Shown here in pieces: positions 16,775 through 25,170 of a stretch of 64,000 nucleotides of DNA (position 1 is its first letter; every line of letters starts with the position of its first letter). The DNA comes from Glo-17 sp964637835 (lineage in GTDB: Bacteria > Krumholzibacteriota > Krumholzibacteriia > LZORAL124-64-63): the NCBI GenBank assembly GCA_964637835.1, contig CAZWYF010000014.1:1-64000 (forward strand), given 5' to 3'. The notes beneath the pieces are model-generated. The model was given only the letters and a program-made list of their open reading frames with translations. It was not told the origin of the DNA and made no database searches. A program made the translations under genes and the position numbers.

Positions 16775-18592
16775 TCATCGACCACCGGGCAGCTCCGCGA
16801 TGAGGGGACGCAGGACCCGGGGATCGCCACCGGCGGCCAGGGCCCGCTCCAGCACCTCCCGCGCGCGGTCGGTCTCGCCCAGGCGGGCCAGGGAACGGCC
16901 CAGATGCTCGAGGATCACCGGATCGTCGGGACGCTCGTTCGCCGCTCGCACCAGCCAGTCGAAGGCCTGTGCGTACTCGCCCTGCTGGAAGTAGACCCAG
17001 CCCAGCGAATCGAGGTAGGCGCCGTTGTCCGGATCGGCGGCCAGGGCCCGGCGGACCAGCTCCTCCGCCAGCTCGAGATCCTCCCCCACCTCGGCCAGGA
17101 AGTAGCCGTAGCTGTTGGCGACCTCGGGGTCGTCGGGGAACTCCTGGGACAGGTTGGCGAGGGTCTTGCGGGCGTCGCTCAGGCGGCCGGCCTCCTGCTG
17201 GCAGAAGGCCAGTTCCAGCAGCGCGCCCACACGGTTGTCGTGCACCTCGGCGGCCATCTGGAAGTGTCGGCACGCGCGGTCCAGCTCGCCCAGTTCCCGG
17301 AAGGCGTAGGCGATGATCATGTGGCCGTCGGCGTCCTTGGGGTGGACGGTGACGGCCGCCTTGCGCAGGTGGTCGCGGGTGAAGTCCTGGAGTTCCGCCT
17401 GCGCGCCGGTGGGGTCCTCCGCGGAGAGGGCCTCCCGTTCGTGCAGGACCAGCAGCCGCAGCAGGCCCACGCGATAGATCGCCATCGAGGGCGCCAGCTC
17501 CACGGCCTCGGCCAGCCGGCGGCGGGCTCCGTCGATGTCGTCCTTCATCTCGAGGGCCCGGCCCCAGAGGTAGCGGAGCTCCGCGTCCTGGTCCCAGCGG
17601 GCCGCAGCCTCCGGCAGCAACGTCAGCGCCGCGTCCACCTCGCCGAGACCCAGGCGATAGCGGGCGAGCTGCGCCTCGGCCTCGCGGTCGCGGAATCCGC
17701 GCTCGCGCACGCCGCCGAGCACGTCGGCGGCGGCGGTGTAGTCGCCCCGGCGGGCCAGCATCTCGGCCAGCTCGAGGCTCGCCTCCGGACGCGTGCTGAC
17801 CCCGGCCGCCCGGCGGGCCTGGTCGCCGCTGGCCGCCTCCACGCGGGCCTCGTTCAGGCGCCGTTCGTGCAGCAGGTAGCGGACCAGCGCCAGGCGCATG
17901 GGAAGCGACGTGGCATCCTCGGTGAGCCCCTCCCGCAGCAGGTCGGCCATCTCGTCGTAGCGCTCGTGGGTCTGCAGCAGGGAACCGGCCGCCAGGGTGT
18001 AGTCCTCGGCGCGCTCCGGATCGGCGCGACGGGCCTCGCGATAGACGGCGATGGCCTCGTCCACGCGGCCGATTTCCCCGAGGAGGTCGGCCTCGAGCTC
18101 GATGAGCCGCGGATCGGAATCGTCGCGGTCGCGCACCTCGCGCACGGCCGCCAGGGCCGAGCGTGGCCGACCCGACTGGGCCAGGAGCATCGCGTAGTGG
18201 CGGCGATCCTCGGTGTTGTCCGGATCCGCCTTCACCAGGTCGGCGTAGACCCGCGCCGCATCGCCGACGAACCCCGCCTCGACCAGGCTCTGGGCGTAGG
18301 CCCGGGCGATCCGCGGCGCCTCGGGCGCCAGGCGGTAGGCATGGTTGAGGTACTGCAGCGCCGCCTCGGTCTGGCCCTGCTGCTGCAACGAGCGTCCCAG
18401 GGCGTAGGCCTTGGTGGCGCCCAGCGGCAGGCCGATGTCCTCGCCGGGATTGTCCGGCAGGAGCATCACGCGATCCGCCGGCAGGGGCAGTTCCTCGGGC
18501 GGCGTGATCGCCAGGCCGGACGACGCCGGCATGAGCAGCGCCGCGGCCAGGAGGCACGGCGAGAAGACGGACAAGAGGCAGGGCCGGGTCAT
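16775..18592 (-). CDS. Exported tetratricopeptide-repeat protein
   Basis: A 605-residue protein with an N-terminal signal sequence (CLLSVFSPCLLAAALLMPASSG) and at least ten TPR units across the rest, such as GRSLQQQGQTEAALQYLNHAYRLAP, AIAVYREARRADPERAEDYTLAAG and NSYGYFLAEVGEDLELAEELVRRALAADP. The last units resemble the C-terminal repeats of exported TPR scaffolds (YLDSLGWVYFQQGEYAQAFDWLVRA). Such proteins act as scaffolds for envelope complexes. It lies 34 bases downstream of rnc, so it probably belongs to the tail of the fatty-acid operon. Partners are not known. Confidence 0.8.
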   Translation of the reverse strand: MTRPCLLSVFSPCLLAAALLMPASSGLAITPPEELPLPADRVMLLPDNPGEDIGLPLGATKAYALGRSLQQQGQTEAALQYLNHAYRLAPEAPRIARAYAQSLVEAGFVGDAARVYADLVKADPDNTEDRRHYAMLLAQSGRPRSALAAVREVRDRDDSDPRLIELEADLLGEIGRVDEAIAVYREARRADPERAEDYTLAAGSLLQTHERYDEMADLLREGLTEDATSLPMRLALVRYLLHERRLNEARVEAASGDQARRAAGVSTRPEASLELAEMLARRGDYTAAADVLGGVRERGFRDREAEAQLARYRLGLGEVDAALTLLPEAAARWDQDAELRYLWGRALEMKDDIDGARRRLAEAVELAPSMAIYRVGLLRLLVLHEREALSAEDPTGAQAELQDFTRDHLRKAAVTVHPKDADGHMIIAYAFRELGELDRACRHFQMAAEVHDNRVGALLELAFCQQEAGRLSDARKTLANLSQEFPDDPEVANSYGYFLAEVGEDLELAEELVRRALAADPDNGAYLDSLGWVYFQQGEYAQAFDWLVRAANERPDDPVILEHLGRSLARLGETDRAREVLERALAAGGDPRVLRPLIAELPGGR

Positions 18593-18626
18593 CGCAGTCC
18601 TTCCAGTGTCGCGGACCCGGTGGCGT

Positions 18627-19433
18627 TCAGTCCGCGGGCGGGGCGGCCATCAGATCGAGAAGTTCGTCGCGTGCGCGCAGGGCCGCCAGGGCCTGTCGCG
18701 CCGCCTCCTGCTCGGCAGCCTTCTTGTTGGCCCCCTCGCCGTGACCGAGCACGTGCCCGTTGAAGGTCACGCTGACCTTGAAGACCCGGGCATGGTCGGG
18801 CCCCTCGGCGCTGGTGACCCGATAGCGCGGCGGGCTCTTGAACCGCGCCTGGATGATCTCCTGCAGGCGGCTCTTGTGGTTCTCCTCGCCGGGGGTGGCC
18901 AGGAGGTGTTCGGTGCCGCTGAGGACGCAGCGGCTGATCATCCGTTGCGCGGCGGCGAGGCCGCCATCGAGGTAGACCGCGCCGATCACCGCCTCGGTGG
19001 TGTCGGCCAGGATGCTGGCACGGCGCCGGCCGCCGGTGGCCGCCTCGCTGCGCGACATGCGGATGTGCTCGCCCAGTTCCAGGCCGGACGCCACGGCATT
19101 CAGGCGGTCGCGGCAGACCAGCAGCGACTTCATCTTGGTCAGATCGCCCTCGCTCGCGTCGGGGAAGTGGCGGAAGAGGTGATCGTTGACCACCAGGCCG
19201 AGGACCGCGTCGCCCAGGAACTCCAGCCGCTCGTTGCTGTCCCCGCGGGAATTCTTGACCACCAGGGCGTGGGAGCGGTGCAGCAGGGCGCGGTCGAGCA
19301 GCTCGGGATCGCCGAACGTGTGGCCCAGCTTGGCCTCCAGCAGCCGCCGACGTTCGGGGTCGTCAGCCATGGGGGCGGCGCCGTCCTCCGCCGCCGCCCC
19401 GCGTAGCTTCTGCCAGAGGTCCTTCAGGCTCAT
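18627..19433 (-). CDS. rnc: Ribonuclease III
   Basis: A 268-residue endonuclease that cuts double-stranded RNA, needed for rRNA maturation. The catalytic signature NERLEFLGDAVLGLVVNDHL holds the metal-binding Glu and Asp; DTTEAVIGAVYLDGG carries the second pair. The C-terminal 75 residues form a dsRNA-binding domain (HKSRLQEIIQARFK to KKAAEQEAARQAL). The ATG at 19433 is 5 bases after the fabF stop; the longer open frame upstream lies within fabF and is excluded. The N-terminus has about 25 residues more than E. coli RNase III. Order acpP-fabF-rnc is widely conserved. Confidence 0.95.
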   Translation of the reverse strand: MSLKDLWQKLRGAAAEDGAAPMADDPERRRLLEAKLGHTFGDPELLDRALLHRSHALVVKNSRGDSNERLEFLGDAVLGLVVNDHLFRHFPDASEGDLTKMKSLLVCRDRLNAVASGLELGEHIRMSRSEAATGGRRRASILADTTEAVIGAVYLDGGLAAAQRMISRCVLSGTEHLLATPGEENHKSRLQEIIQARFKSPPRYRVTSAEGPDHARVFKVSVTFNGHVLGHGEGANKKAAEQEAARQALAALRARDELLDLMAAPPAD

Positions 19434-19438
19434 GGCAC

Positions 19439-20677
19439 TCAGGACACCGCCTGGAAGCAGATGGTCACGTTGTGCCCGCCGAAGCCGAAGGAGTTGGAGA
19501 GCGCGTACTCGACCTGCTGGTGGACGGCCTCGTTGGCGCAGTAGTCCAGATCGCACTCCGGGTCGGGGTTGTGCAGGTTGATGGTGGGCGGCAGCACGCC
19601 GTCGCGCAGGGCGAGCACGGTGGCCGCTGCCTCCACCGCGCCGGCCGCACCGAGCAGATGGCCGACCATCGACTTGCTCGAGCTGACCTTCAGCCGGTCG
19701 GCGTGGTCGCCGAAGACGCGCCGGATGGCCAGGGTCTCGATCTTGTCGTTGAAGGGCGTCGAGGTCCCGTGGGCGTTGATGTAGCCCACCTGCTCGGGAG
19801 CGATCCCGGCACTGGCCAGGGCGGCCCGCATGGACGCCTGGGCACCGTTGCCGTCGTTGTCCGGCTGGGTCATGTGATAGGCGTCGCCGCTGGCCCCGTA
19901 GCCCACGACGCGCCCGAGGATGGTGGCGCCGCGGGCGGTCGCGTGTTCCTCGGACTCGAGCACCAGCACGCCGGCGCCCTCACCGAGCACGAAGCCGTCG
20001 CGCTCGCGATCGAAGGGGCGGCTGGCGGTGGCGGGGTCGTCGTTACGCGCGGAGAGGGCCTTCATGTTGCCGAAGCCGGCGAGGGCCATGGGGCTGACCG
20101 CAGCCTCGCTGCCGCCGGCCACCATGACGTCGGCCGCTCCGAGACGGATCTGGTCGCAGGCCGCCGTGATGGCGTGCCCGGCCGACGCGCAGGCCGAGGT
20201 GGTACAGTAGTTGGGTCCGCGCAGGCCGTAGCGGATGGAGACCAGGCCGGCGGCCATGTCGGCGATCATCATGGGAATGAACATGGGCGAGACGCCGCGG
20301 GCACCACGCTTGACCAGGCGGGAGTGCTGATCCTCGAAGGTGAGCATGCCGCCGATGCCGGACGCGATGATCACGCCGCAGCGATAGGGATCGGCCGGCT
20401 CGCCGAGGGCGGCCTGGTCCATGGCCTGCTGCGACGCGGCGATGGCCAGCTGGCTGTAGCGGTCGGCCTTGCGCGCATCCTTGGGATCCATGGCCTGGTT
20501 GGGGTCGAAATCGCGGACCTCGGCGGCGAAGTTGCTGCGGAACCCCTCGGTGTCGAAGGCCTCGATCACGGCGACACCGTTCTTGCCCGCCTGCATGGCG
20601 GCCCAGGTGGCATCGCGATCCAGACCGATGGCGGTCACGGTACCGATGCCGGTGACGACCACGTTGGTATGCTTCAC
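19439..20677 (-). CDS. fabF: 3-oxoacyl-ACP synthase II
   Basis: A 412-residue condensing enzyme that extends acyl-ACP with malonyl-ACP. The catalytic Cys is C163 in TTSACASAGHAI, and the two His are in YINAHGTSTPFND and SMVGHLLGAAGAVE. The C-terminus ALSNSFGFGGHNVTI is typical. It starts with GTG at 20677, 7 bases after GGAGG. Unlike the tight spacing elsewhere in this operon, 155 bases with two stem-loops separate it from acpP. Confidence 0.96.
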   Translation of the reverse strand: MKHTNVVVTGIGTVTAIGLDRDATWAAMQAGKNGVAVIEAFDTEGFRSNFAAEVRDFDPNQAMDPKDARKADRYSQLAIAASQQAMDQAALGEPADPYRCGVIIASGIGGMLTFEDQHSRLVKRGARGVSPMFIPMMIADMAAGLVSIRYGLRGPNYCTTSACASAGHAITAACDQIRLGAADVMVAGGSEAAVSPMALAGFGNMKALSARNDDPATASRPFDRERDGFVLGEGAGVLVLESEEHATARGATILGRVVGYGASGDAYHMTQPDNDGNGAQASMRAALASAGIAPEQVGYINAHGTSTPFNDKIETLAIRRVFGDHADRLKVSSSKSMVGHLLGAAGAVEAAATVLALRDGVLPPTINLHNPDPECDLDYCANEAVHQQVEYALSNSFGFGGHNVTICFQAVS

Positions 20678-20748
20678 GGGCGAACCTCCGTGTGCTGGAT
20701 GACGTCCGCTCCGGTCGGTCGCTGCGACCGGCCGGAGGCGAAACCGAA

Positions 20749-20788
20749 GACCCCGGCCACAGCAACGGAAGTGCTGGTGGCCGGGGTC
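20749..20788 (-). other. Long stem-loop in the acpP-fabF gap
   Basis: GACCCCGGCCAC (20749-20760) pairs with GTGGCCGGGGTC (20777-20788), extended by AGCA/TGCT, around a 7-base loop. A second hairpin, CCGGTCG/CGACCGG, lies at 20711-20731. Neither has a strong T-tract. They could partly terminate or protect the acpP message, which is usually needed in excess over fabF. Confidence 0.5.
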
Positions 20789-20832
20789 GTAGCCGACTTC
20801 CCGGCCGGGGGGCCGGCGGCGGTCAGCGCGAC

Positions 20833-21075
20833 CTACTGGTCGGCGAGCTTCTCCTCGAGGTAATCGATGGCGTCCTGGACGGTGCGCAGGCGCTCCTGGT
20901 CCTCGTCCGGGATGGTGAGGTTGAACTCGTCCTCGAGGTCCATCACCAGCTCCACGGTGTCGAGGCTGTCGGCGCCGAGGTCGTCCAGGAAAGACGCCTC
21001 GGGGGTGATCTGCTCGGGGTTCACGGACAGCTTGCGCTCGATGATCTCGTAGACCTTTTCCTGAATCGAAGCCAT
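20833..21075 (-). CDS. acpP: Acyl carrier protein
   Basis: An 80-residue acidic four-helix carrier that holds growing acyl chains on 4'-phosphopantetheine. The attachment Ser is S37 in DDLGADSLDTVELVM, the perfect family motif. Flanking helices (IQEKVYEIIERKL; TVQDAIDYLEEKL) are normal. It sits between fabG and fabF as in most bacteria. Confidence 0.97.
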   Translation of the reverse strand: MASIQEKVYEIIERKLSVNPEQITPEASFLDDLGADSLDTVELVMDLEDEFNLTIPDEDQERLRTVQDAIDYLEEKLADQ

Positions 21076-21107
21076 CTAACTGGCCCTCCTTGAGCGTCGA
21101 GACGGAT

Positions 21108-21842
21108 TCACATCACCATGCCGCCGTCGACCACCAGCGTCTGGCCGGTGATCCACGCGGCGTCGGGAGACAAGAGGAAGCGCACGGCGCCGGCCAGATC
21201 CTCGACCTGTCCCAGACGCTTCAGCGGGATCCTCTGGAGCATGTCCGCCCTGACCTTGTCGGGCAGTTCGGCGGTCATGTCGGTTTCGATGAAGCCGGGC
21301 GCGATCGCGTTGCAGGTCACGCCCCGTCCACCGAGTTCTCGGGCCACCGACTTGGTCATGGCCACGATTCCCGCCTTGCTGGCGGCATAGTTCGCCTGGC
21401 CGGCGTTGCCCACGAGACCGATCACCGAACTGATGTTGACGATCCGTCCCGAGCGTTGCCGCATCATAAGCGGGGCCACCGACCGTGTAAAGAAGAAGGT
21501 CCCGGTGAGATTCACGTCGAGGACCGCCTGCCAGTCCGCCGGCGACATGCGGACCAGGAGCCCGTCGCGGGTGATCCCCGCGTTGTTGACCAGACCGTGG
21601 ACGGCCGGCCAGTCCTCCTGGATCTGGCCCACCACCGCCTGCACCTGGTCCCAGTCCGACACGTCCGCGGCGTAGCAGCGCGCGTCCGCCGTCTGGGGCA
21701 GATCCGCCCGGGCCGCCTCCAGCTTCTCGAGATCCCGCCCCACCATGGCCACCGGCCAGCCGGACGCCGCGATCTCGCGCGCCAGGGCCCGGCCGATGCC
21801 GCGGTTGGCGCCAGTGACGATGACCACGCCCTCATTCGCCAT
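21108..21842 (-). CDS. fabG: 3-oxoacyl-ACP reductase
   Basis: A 244-residue short-chain dehydrogenase that reduces 3-oxoacyl-ACP with NADPH. The cofactor loop is VTGANRGIGRALA, NNAG follows, and the catalytic Ser-Tyr-Lys are in SSVIGLVGNAGQANYAASKAG. The end GFIETDMT and WITGQTLVVDGGMVM are typical. The ATG at 21842 overlaps the fabD end by 11 bases and lies 6 bases after GGAGG; the longer frame to 21878 is inside fabD. Confidence 0.95.
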   Translation of the reverse strand: MANEGVVIVTGANRGIGRALAREIAASGWPVAMVGRDLEKLEAARADLPQTADARCYAADVSDWDQVQAVVGQIQEDWPAVHGLVNNAGITRDGLLVRMSPADWQAVLDVNLTGTFFFTRSVAPLMMRQRSGRIVNISSVIGLVGNAGQANYAASKAGIVAMTKSVARELGGRGVTCNAIAPGFIETDMTAELPDKVRADMLQRIPLKRLGQVEDLAGAVRFLLSPDAAWITGQTLVVDGGMVM

Positions 21843-22833
21843 CACGGGCCTCCAGACTGCGGGAAGATCCCGCGCCAAGCTTCTCGGCCAGCACGTCGCG
21901 CACGCCGGCGAGATCCGCCGCCGTGCCCACGGGCAGGAAGGTCACGTCCCGCCAGGTGCGCCGGGCCAGGTTGCTGAGCACCTGCCCCGGGCCCACTTCC
22001 AGGACCACGCGGGGGCGCTCGGCCTGTCCCTCGACCAGCCAGGTCATGCTGTCATGCCAGAGTACCGGCGAGGTGAGCTGGCGCTTCAGGCCGGCCCGCA
22101 GTTCGGCCTCGCGGGTGACCGGCCGTCCGGAGACGTTGGCCACCAGGGGCACGGCGGGGTCGTCGAACTCGGTCTGCTCGAGATGGGCGGCGAAACTTGC
22201 CGCGGCATCGGCCAGCAGCGGCGAGTGGAAGGCGCCGCTCACGTTCAGGGGCGTGACGCGTCGCGCGCCCGCCTCCTCGAGCGCCGCACCCGCGGCCTCG
22301 ACGGCCGGAATGGCGCCGGAGATCACCACCTGGGCGGCGGAGTTGTGGTTGGCCAGCACCACCGACCCGTGGTCCCGACTCACCGTGGCGCAGACCTCCC
22401 GGACCCGGTCGGCGCCCAGCCCCATGATGGCGGCCATGGTGCCGGGCCGCTCCTCGCCCGCGGAGAACATGAGTTCGCCACGGGTGCGGACCAGCGACAA
22501 CGCCGCCGCGAAGTCGAGGGCGCCGGCCGCCGCGGCGGCGGAGAACTCGCCCAGGCTGTGGCCGGCCACCGCCGAGGGCTGCACGTCCAGGTCGCCCAGC
22601 GCCCGTGCCACGGCCACGCTGTGGGCCAGGATGGCCGGCTGGGCGTTGCGCGTCTCGGTGAGGGTCTCCAGCGGCCCCTCGCGCATGAGCGCCACCAGAT
22701 CGAAGCCCAGGACGGACTCGACCTCGGCGAGGACAGCAGCGGCCGGTCCGCCGGCCGCCAGCAGGTCGGCGGCCATGCCCACCACCTGGGAGGCCTGGCC
22801 GGGGAAGATCATGGGAACCCGGTACTCGGTCAC
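21832..22833 (-). CDS. fabD: Malonyl-CoA-ACP transacylase
   Basis: A 333-residue enzyme that moves malonyl from CoA to ACP. FPGQASQVVGM at the N-terminus, the nucleophile S93 in AGHSLGEFSAAAAAG, and the catalytic His in NVSGAFHSPLL are all present. It starts with GTG at 22833, 4 bases after the plsX stop. It comes directly after plsX with no fabH between, unlike the common order. Confidence 0.94.
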   Translation of the reverse strand: MTEYRVPMIFPGQASQVVGMAADLLAAGGPAAAVLAEVESVLGFDLVALMREGPLETLTETRNAQPAILAHSVAVARALGDLDVQPSAVAGHSLGEFSAAAAAGALDFAAALSLVRTRGELMFSAGEERPGTMAAIMGLGADRVREVCATVSRDHGSVVLANHNSAAQVVISGAIPAVEAAGAALEEAGARRVTPLNVSGAFHSPLLADAAASFAAHLEQTEFDDPAVPLVANVSGRPVTREAELRAGLKRQLTSPVLWHDSMTWLVEGQAERPRVVLEVGPGQVLSNLARRTWRDVTFLPVGTAADLAGVRDVLAEKLGAGSSRSLEARDGE

Positions 22834-22837
22834 GGGA

Positions 22838-23854
22838 TCACCCCTCGCGACTGGCCGCGTCCCGCAGCGCGCGGTCGATGAGCGCGGGCAGGCCCACGCG
22901 GACCTGCTGCTCGGCCACCTTCACGGCGTGGGCGAAGGCGAGCGGCGTGCTGCGGCCGTGGCAGATGATCGAGACGCCGTCGACGCCCAGCAGGGGCGCG
23001 CCGCCGTACACCTCGTAGTTGAAGCGCTTCTTGATCACGGCGCCGAAGGTCTTCAGGCCCTGCAACTCCTCCGGCGCGAGCTGGCCGCTGCCCGCCAGGG
23101 CGCCGACGAACTGGGCCAGCCCCTCGCAGAGCTTCAGCGCGATGTTGCCGGTGAAACCATCGGTGACCAGCACGTCGCAACCGCCCACCAGGACCTCGTT
23201 GCCCTCCACGTTGCCGGTGAAGTTCAGGCCGCTCTCGCGCAGGAGCTGGTGCGTGGCCACGGCCAGGTCCGAGCCCTTGCTGGCCTCGCCGCCGATGTTC
23301 AGGAGCCCCACCGTGGGCGCCTCGCGGCCGAGCATGGCCTGGCAGTAGGCCGACCCCATGCGCGCGAAGCTCACGAGCATCTCCGGCGTTCCCTGCGTGT
23401 TGGCCCCGGCGTCGAGCAGGAGGGTCTCGCCGCGGACGGTGGGCACGAACGTGGCGATGGCCGGCCGCTCCGCAGCGCCCACGCGGCCGAGCAGCAGCAG
23501 GCTGGCCGCCACCTGCGCGCCGGTGGAACCGGCGGAGATGATGGCGTCCACCGCGCCCTCGCGATGATCGCGGGCCGCGCGGACGATGGGTGCGTCCGGC
23601 TTGCCGCGCACGGCGGCTGCGGGGGACTCGTCCATGGCGATGGCCTGGGTACACGCCACCGTCCTGATGGGCAGATCCGCGCCCCCGGCCTCCTCGAGCA
23701 CCGGCGCGATGGCCGCGGGGTCTCCGTAGAGCACGACCTCGCACGCGCACCCCTCGCGGAGTGCGGATACCACGCCCGGGATGCTCGCGCCGGGCCCCAC
23801 ATCGCCGCCCATGGCGTCGACGGCCACCCGCGGTCGCCGATTCTCGCTCGTCAC
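22838..23854 (-). CDS. plsX: Phosphate acyltransferase PlsX
   Basis: A 338-residue peripheral enzyme that makes acyl-phosphate from acyl-ACP, for PlsY in phospholipid synthesis. VAVDAMGGDVGPG opens the protein, and DAIISAGSTGAQVAASLLLLGR, LLNIGGEASKGSDL and VLVTDGFTGNIALKLCEG are family motifs. It begins with GTG at 23854 after AAGGAG. Between rpmF and fabD, the standard neighbourhood. Confidence 0.95.
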   Translation of the reverse strand: MTSENRRPRVAVDAMGGDVGPGASIPGVVSALREGCACEVVLYGDPAAIAPVLEEAGGADLPIRTVACTQAIAMDESPAAAVRGKPDAPIVRAARDHREGAVDAIISAGSTGAQVAASLLLLGRVGAAERPAIATFVPTVRGETLLLDAGANTQGTPEMLVSFARMGSAYCQAMLGREAPTVGLLNIGGEASKGSDLAVATHQLLRESGLNFTGNVEGNEVLVGGCDVLVTDGFTGNIALKLCEGLAQFVGALAGSGQLAPEELQGLKTFGAVIKKRFNYEVYGGAPLLGVDGVSIICHGRSTPLAFAHAVKVAEQQVRVGLPALIDRALRDAASREG

Positions 23855-23892
23855 GGGATCTCCTTCTCCCTCGCTCCAGCGGCGCCGGTCGC

Positions 23893-24072
23893 TCAGGACT
23901 CGACGACCAGGACCTCGCGCTCACCGTAGTATCCGCACTCGCGACAGACGCGATGCGGCTGACGGGGCGCCGCGCACTGCGGGCACTTGTTCTGGTCGGG
24001 CTGGCTGAGGCGCCAGTTGGCGCGGCGCTTGTCGCGGCGCTGCCGGCTGTTCTTCTTCTTGGGAACGGCCAT
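23893..24072 (-). CDS. rpmF: 50S ribosomal protein L32
   Basis: A 59-residue ribosomal protein. MAVPKKKNSRQRRDKRRANW is the typical start, and CPQC with CREC forms the zinc ribbon, so this is the zinc-binding (C+) form of L32. AGGAGAC precedes the ATG at 24072. Placed between yceD and plsX, as in many bacteria. Confidence 0.96.
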   Translation of the reverse strand: MAVPKKKNSRQRRDKRRANWRLSQPDQNKCPQCAAPRQPHRVCRECGYYGEREVLVVES

Positions 24073-24160
24073 CTCGGTCTCCTGGTGGCGGCGTCCACGG
24101 CTCGCGCCGGGTGCGGATCCGCCGGTCGCTCCCGCCGAGCAGGCGCACCTCGCGCCGGAC

Positions 24161-24643
24161 TCAGTCGGGAAGTCCCTCCCAGCGAGGATCGACCTCGTCG
24201 TCCTCGCAGTCGCAATCACCCTCGTTGAGATCCTTGCCGCACCGGGGACACAGGCCCCGGCACTCCTCGCGACAGGTCTTCGCCTGCGGTACGGCCAGCA
24301 GCGCGGCCTCCCGCAGCGTCTCCGTCAGGTCGAGCACCCCGTCGCGCTGATGCACCACCGGGGTGTCGCCGTCATCGGTCTCCTCGCCCGCGTCGCACAG
24401 GACCACCAGTTCCACAGGAACGTCGAATCCCAGTTCGAATTCCGTCAGGCAGCGATCGCACGCTGCCCGACCCGTGGCCTCCAGCGTGCCGCGCACCACG
24501 AAGCGACTCTCCAGGTTGTCCACCCGCAGGTCGCCGTGCAGGCGGATATCCCGGGGGCCCGTCTCGCCGAGGTCCAGCGCGAGATGGTCATCGATGGCCA
24601 GCGTACTCTGGCCGACCGCCGTCCTGTCGAGGTCCAGTCTCAT
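24161..24643 (-). CDS. yceD: YceD/DUF177 family protein (23S rRNA accumulation)
   Basis: A 160-residue YceD-family protein; in E. coli and plants the family is tied to 23S rRNA accumulation and it is always coupled to rpmF. MRLDLDRTAVGQ is the usual start, and AACDRCLTEFEL is the core Cys pair. The C-terminus is unusually Cys-rich (CREECRGLCPRCGKDL then CDC), suggesting a metal site. No Shine-Dalgarno sequence is seen before the ATG, and the promoter -10 box is only about 10 bases upstream, which implies a near-leaderless message. Confidence 0.9.
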   Translation of the reverse strand: MRLDLDRTAVGQSTLAIDDHLALDLGETGPRDIRLHGDLRVDNLESRFVVRGTLEATGRAACDRCLTEFELGFDVPVELVVLCDAGEETDDGDTPVVHQRDGVLDLTETLREAALLAVPQAKTCREECRGLCPRCGKDLNEGDCDCEDDEVDPRWEGLPD

Positions 24644-24652
24644 GAGGCGGGA

Positions 24653-24681
24653 ACTCTAATCCGCTGTCAACGCTGTGTCAA
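24653..24681 (-). promoter_or_regulatory. Promoter of the yceD-rpmF-plsX-fab operon
   Basis: On minus, TTGACA (24681-24676), a 17-bp spacer and TAGAGT (24658-24653). The predicted start is at about 24646, only 2-4 bases before the yceD ATG. A second TTGACA lies inside the spacer but has no matching -10. Confidence 0.65.
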
Positions 24682-24686
24682 GGCGA

Positions 24687-24716
24687 CCGCCGCCCCGGTG
24701 GCGACCGGGGCGGCGG
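24687..24716 (-). terminator. Stem-loop between ndk and yceD
   Basis: A perfect 13-bp stem (24687-24699 with 24704-24716) with a GGCG loop lies 30 bases after the ndk stop and right before the yceD -35 box. No T-tract follows, so termination efficiency is uncertain, but the position suits an operon boundary. Confidence 0.5.
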
Positions 24717-24745
24717 CGGTGGAACGACCCCGCGAACCCGGGCGC

Positions 24746-25150
24746 TCAGCCGAAGATGATCTTCAGCTCGCGCTCCGCATCCTCGGGATTGGCCGAACCG
24801 TGGACCGCGTTCTGGCTGAGCGAGGTCCCGTGAAGGAACCGCACCGTGCCGGTGGCGGCGTCGGCCGGGTTGGTGGCGCCGATCAGCTCGCGCAGACGCC
24901 GCACGGCATCCTCGCGCTCGAGCCGGACGCAGACCACCGGACCGCTGGTGATGTAATCCACCAGTTCGCCGAAGAACGGCCGCTCGCGGTGCTCGGCGTA
25001 GAACTCCTCCACCGTGGGGCGATCCAGCTGGCGCGTGGCCAGCTCGAGGATCCGGAAGCCCGCCGCGTTGGCCATGGCCAGGATGGCCCCGATCTTCTGG
25101 TCCGCCGCCGCGACGATCTCGGGCTTGATCATGAAGTAAGTCTGCTGCAA
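24746..25150 (-). CDS. ndk: Nucleoside diphosphate kinase
   Basis: A 134-residue kinase that balances nucleoside triphosphates by a phospho-His relay. TYFMIKPE at the start, PFFGELVDYITSGPV and GATNPADAATGTVR are family motifs. The catalytic H117 is in NAVHGSAN; most homologues have HGSDS, so two residues after the conserved Ser differ. It uses a TTG start at 25150 with AGGAG/AAGGA upstream. It sits 20 bases after sucD, an arrangement seen in several phyla. Confidence 0.94.
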   Translation of the reverse strand: MQQTYFMIKPEIVAAADQKIGAILAMANAAGFRILELATRQLDRPTVEEFYAEHRERPFFGELVDYITSGPVVCVRLEREDAVRRLRELIGATNPADAATGTVRFLHGTSLSQNAVHGSANPEDAERELKIIFG

Positions 25151-25170
25151 GTCCTTCGCTCCTGGGTTGT

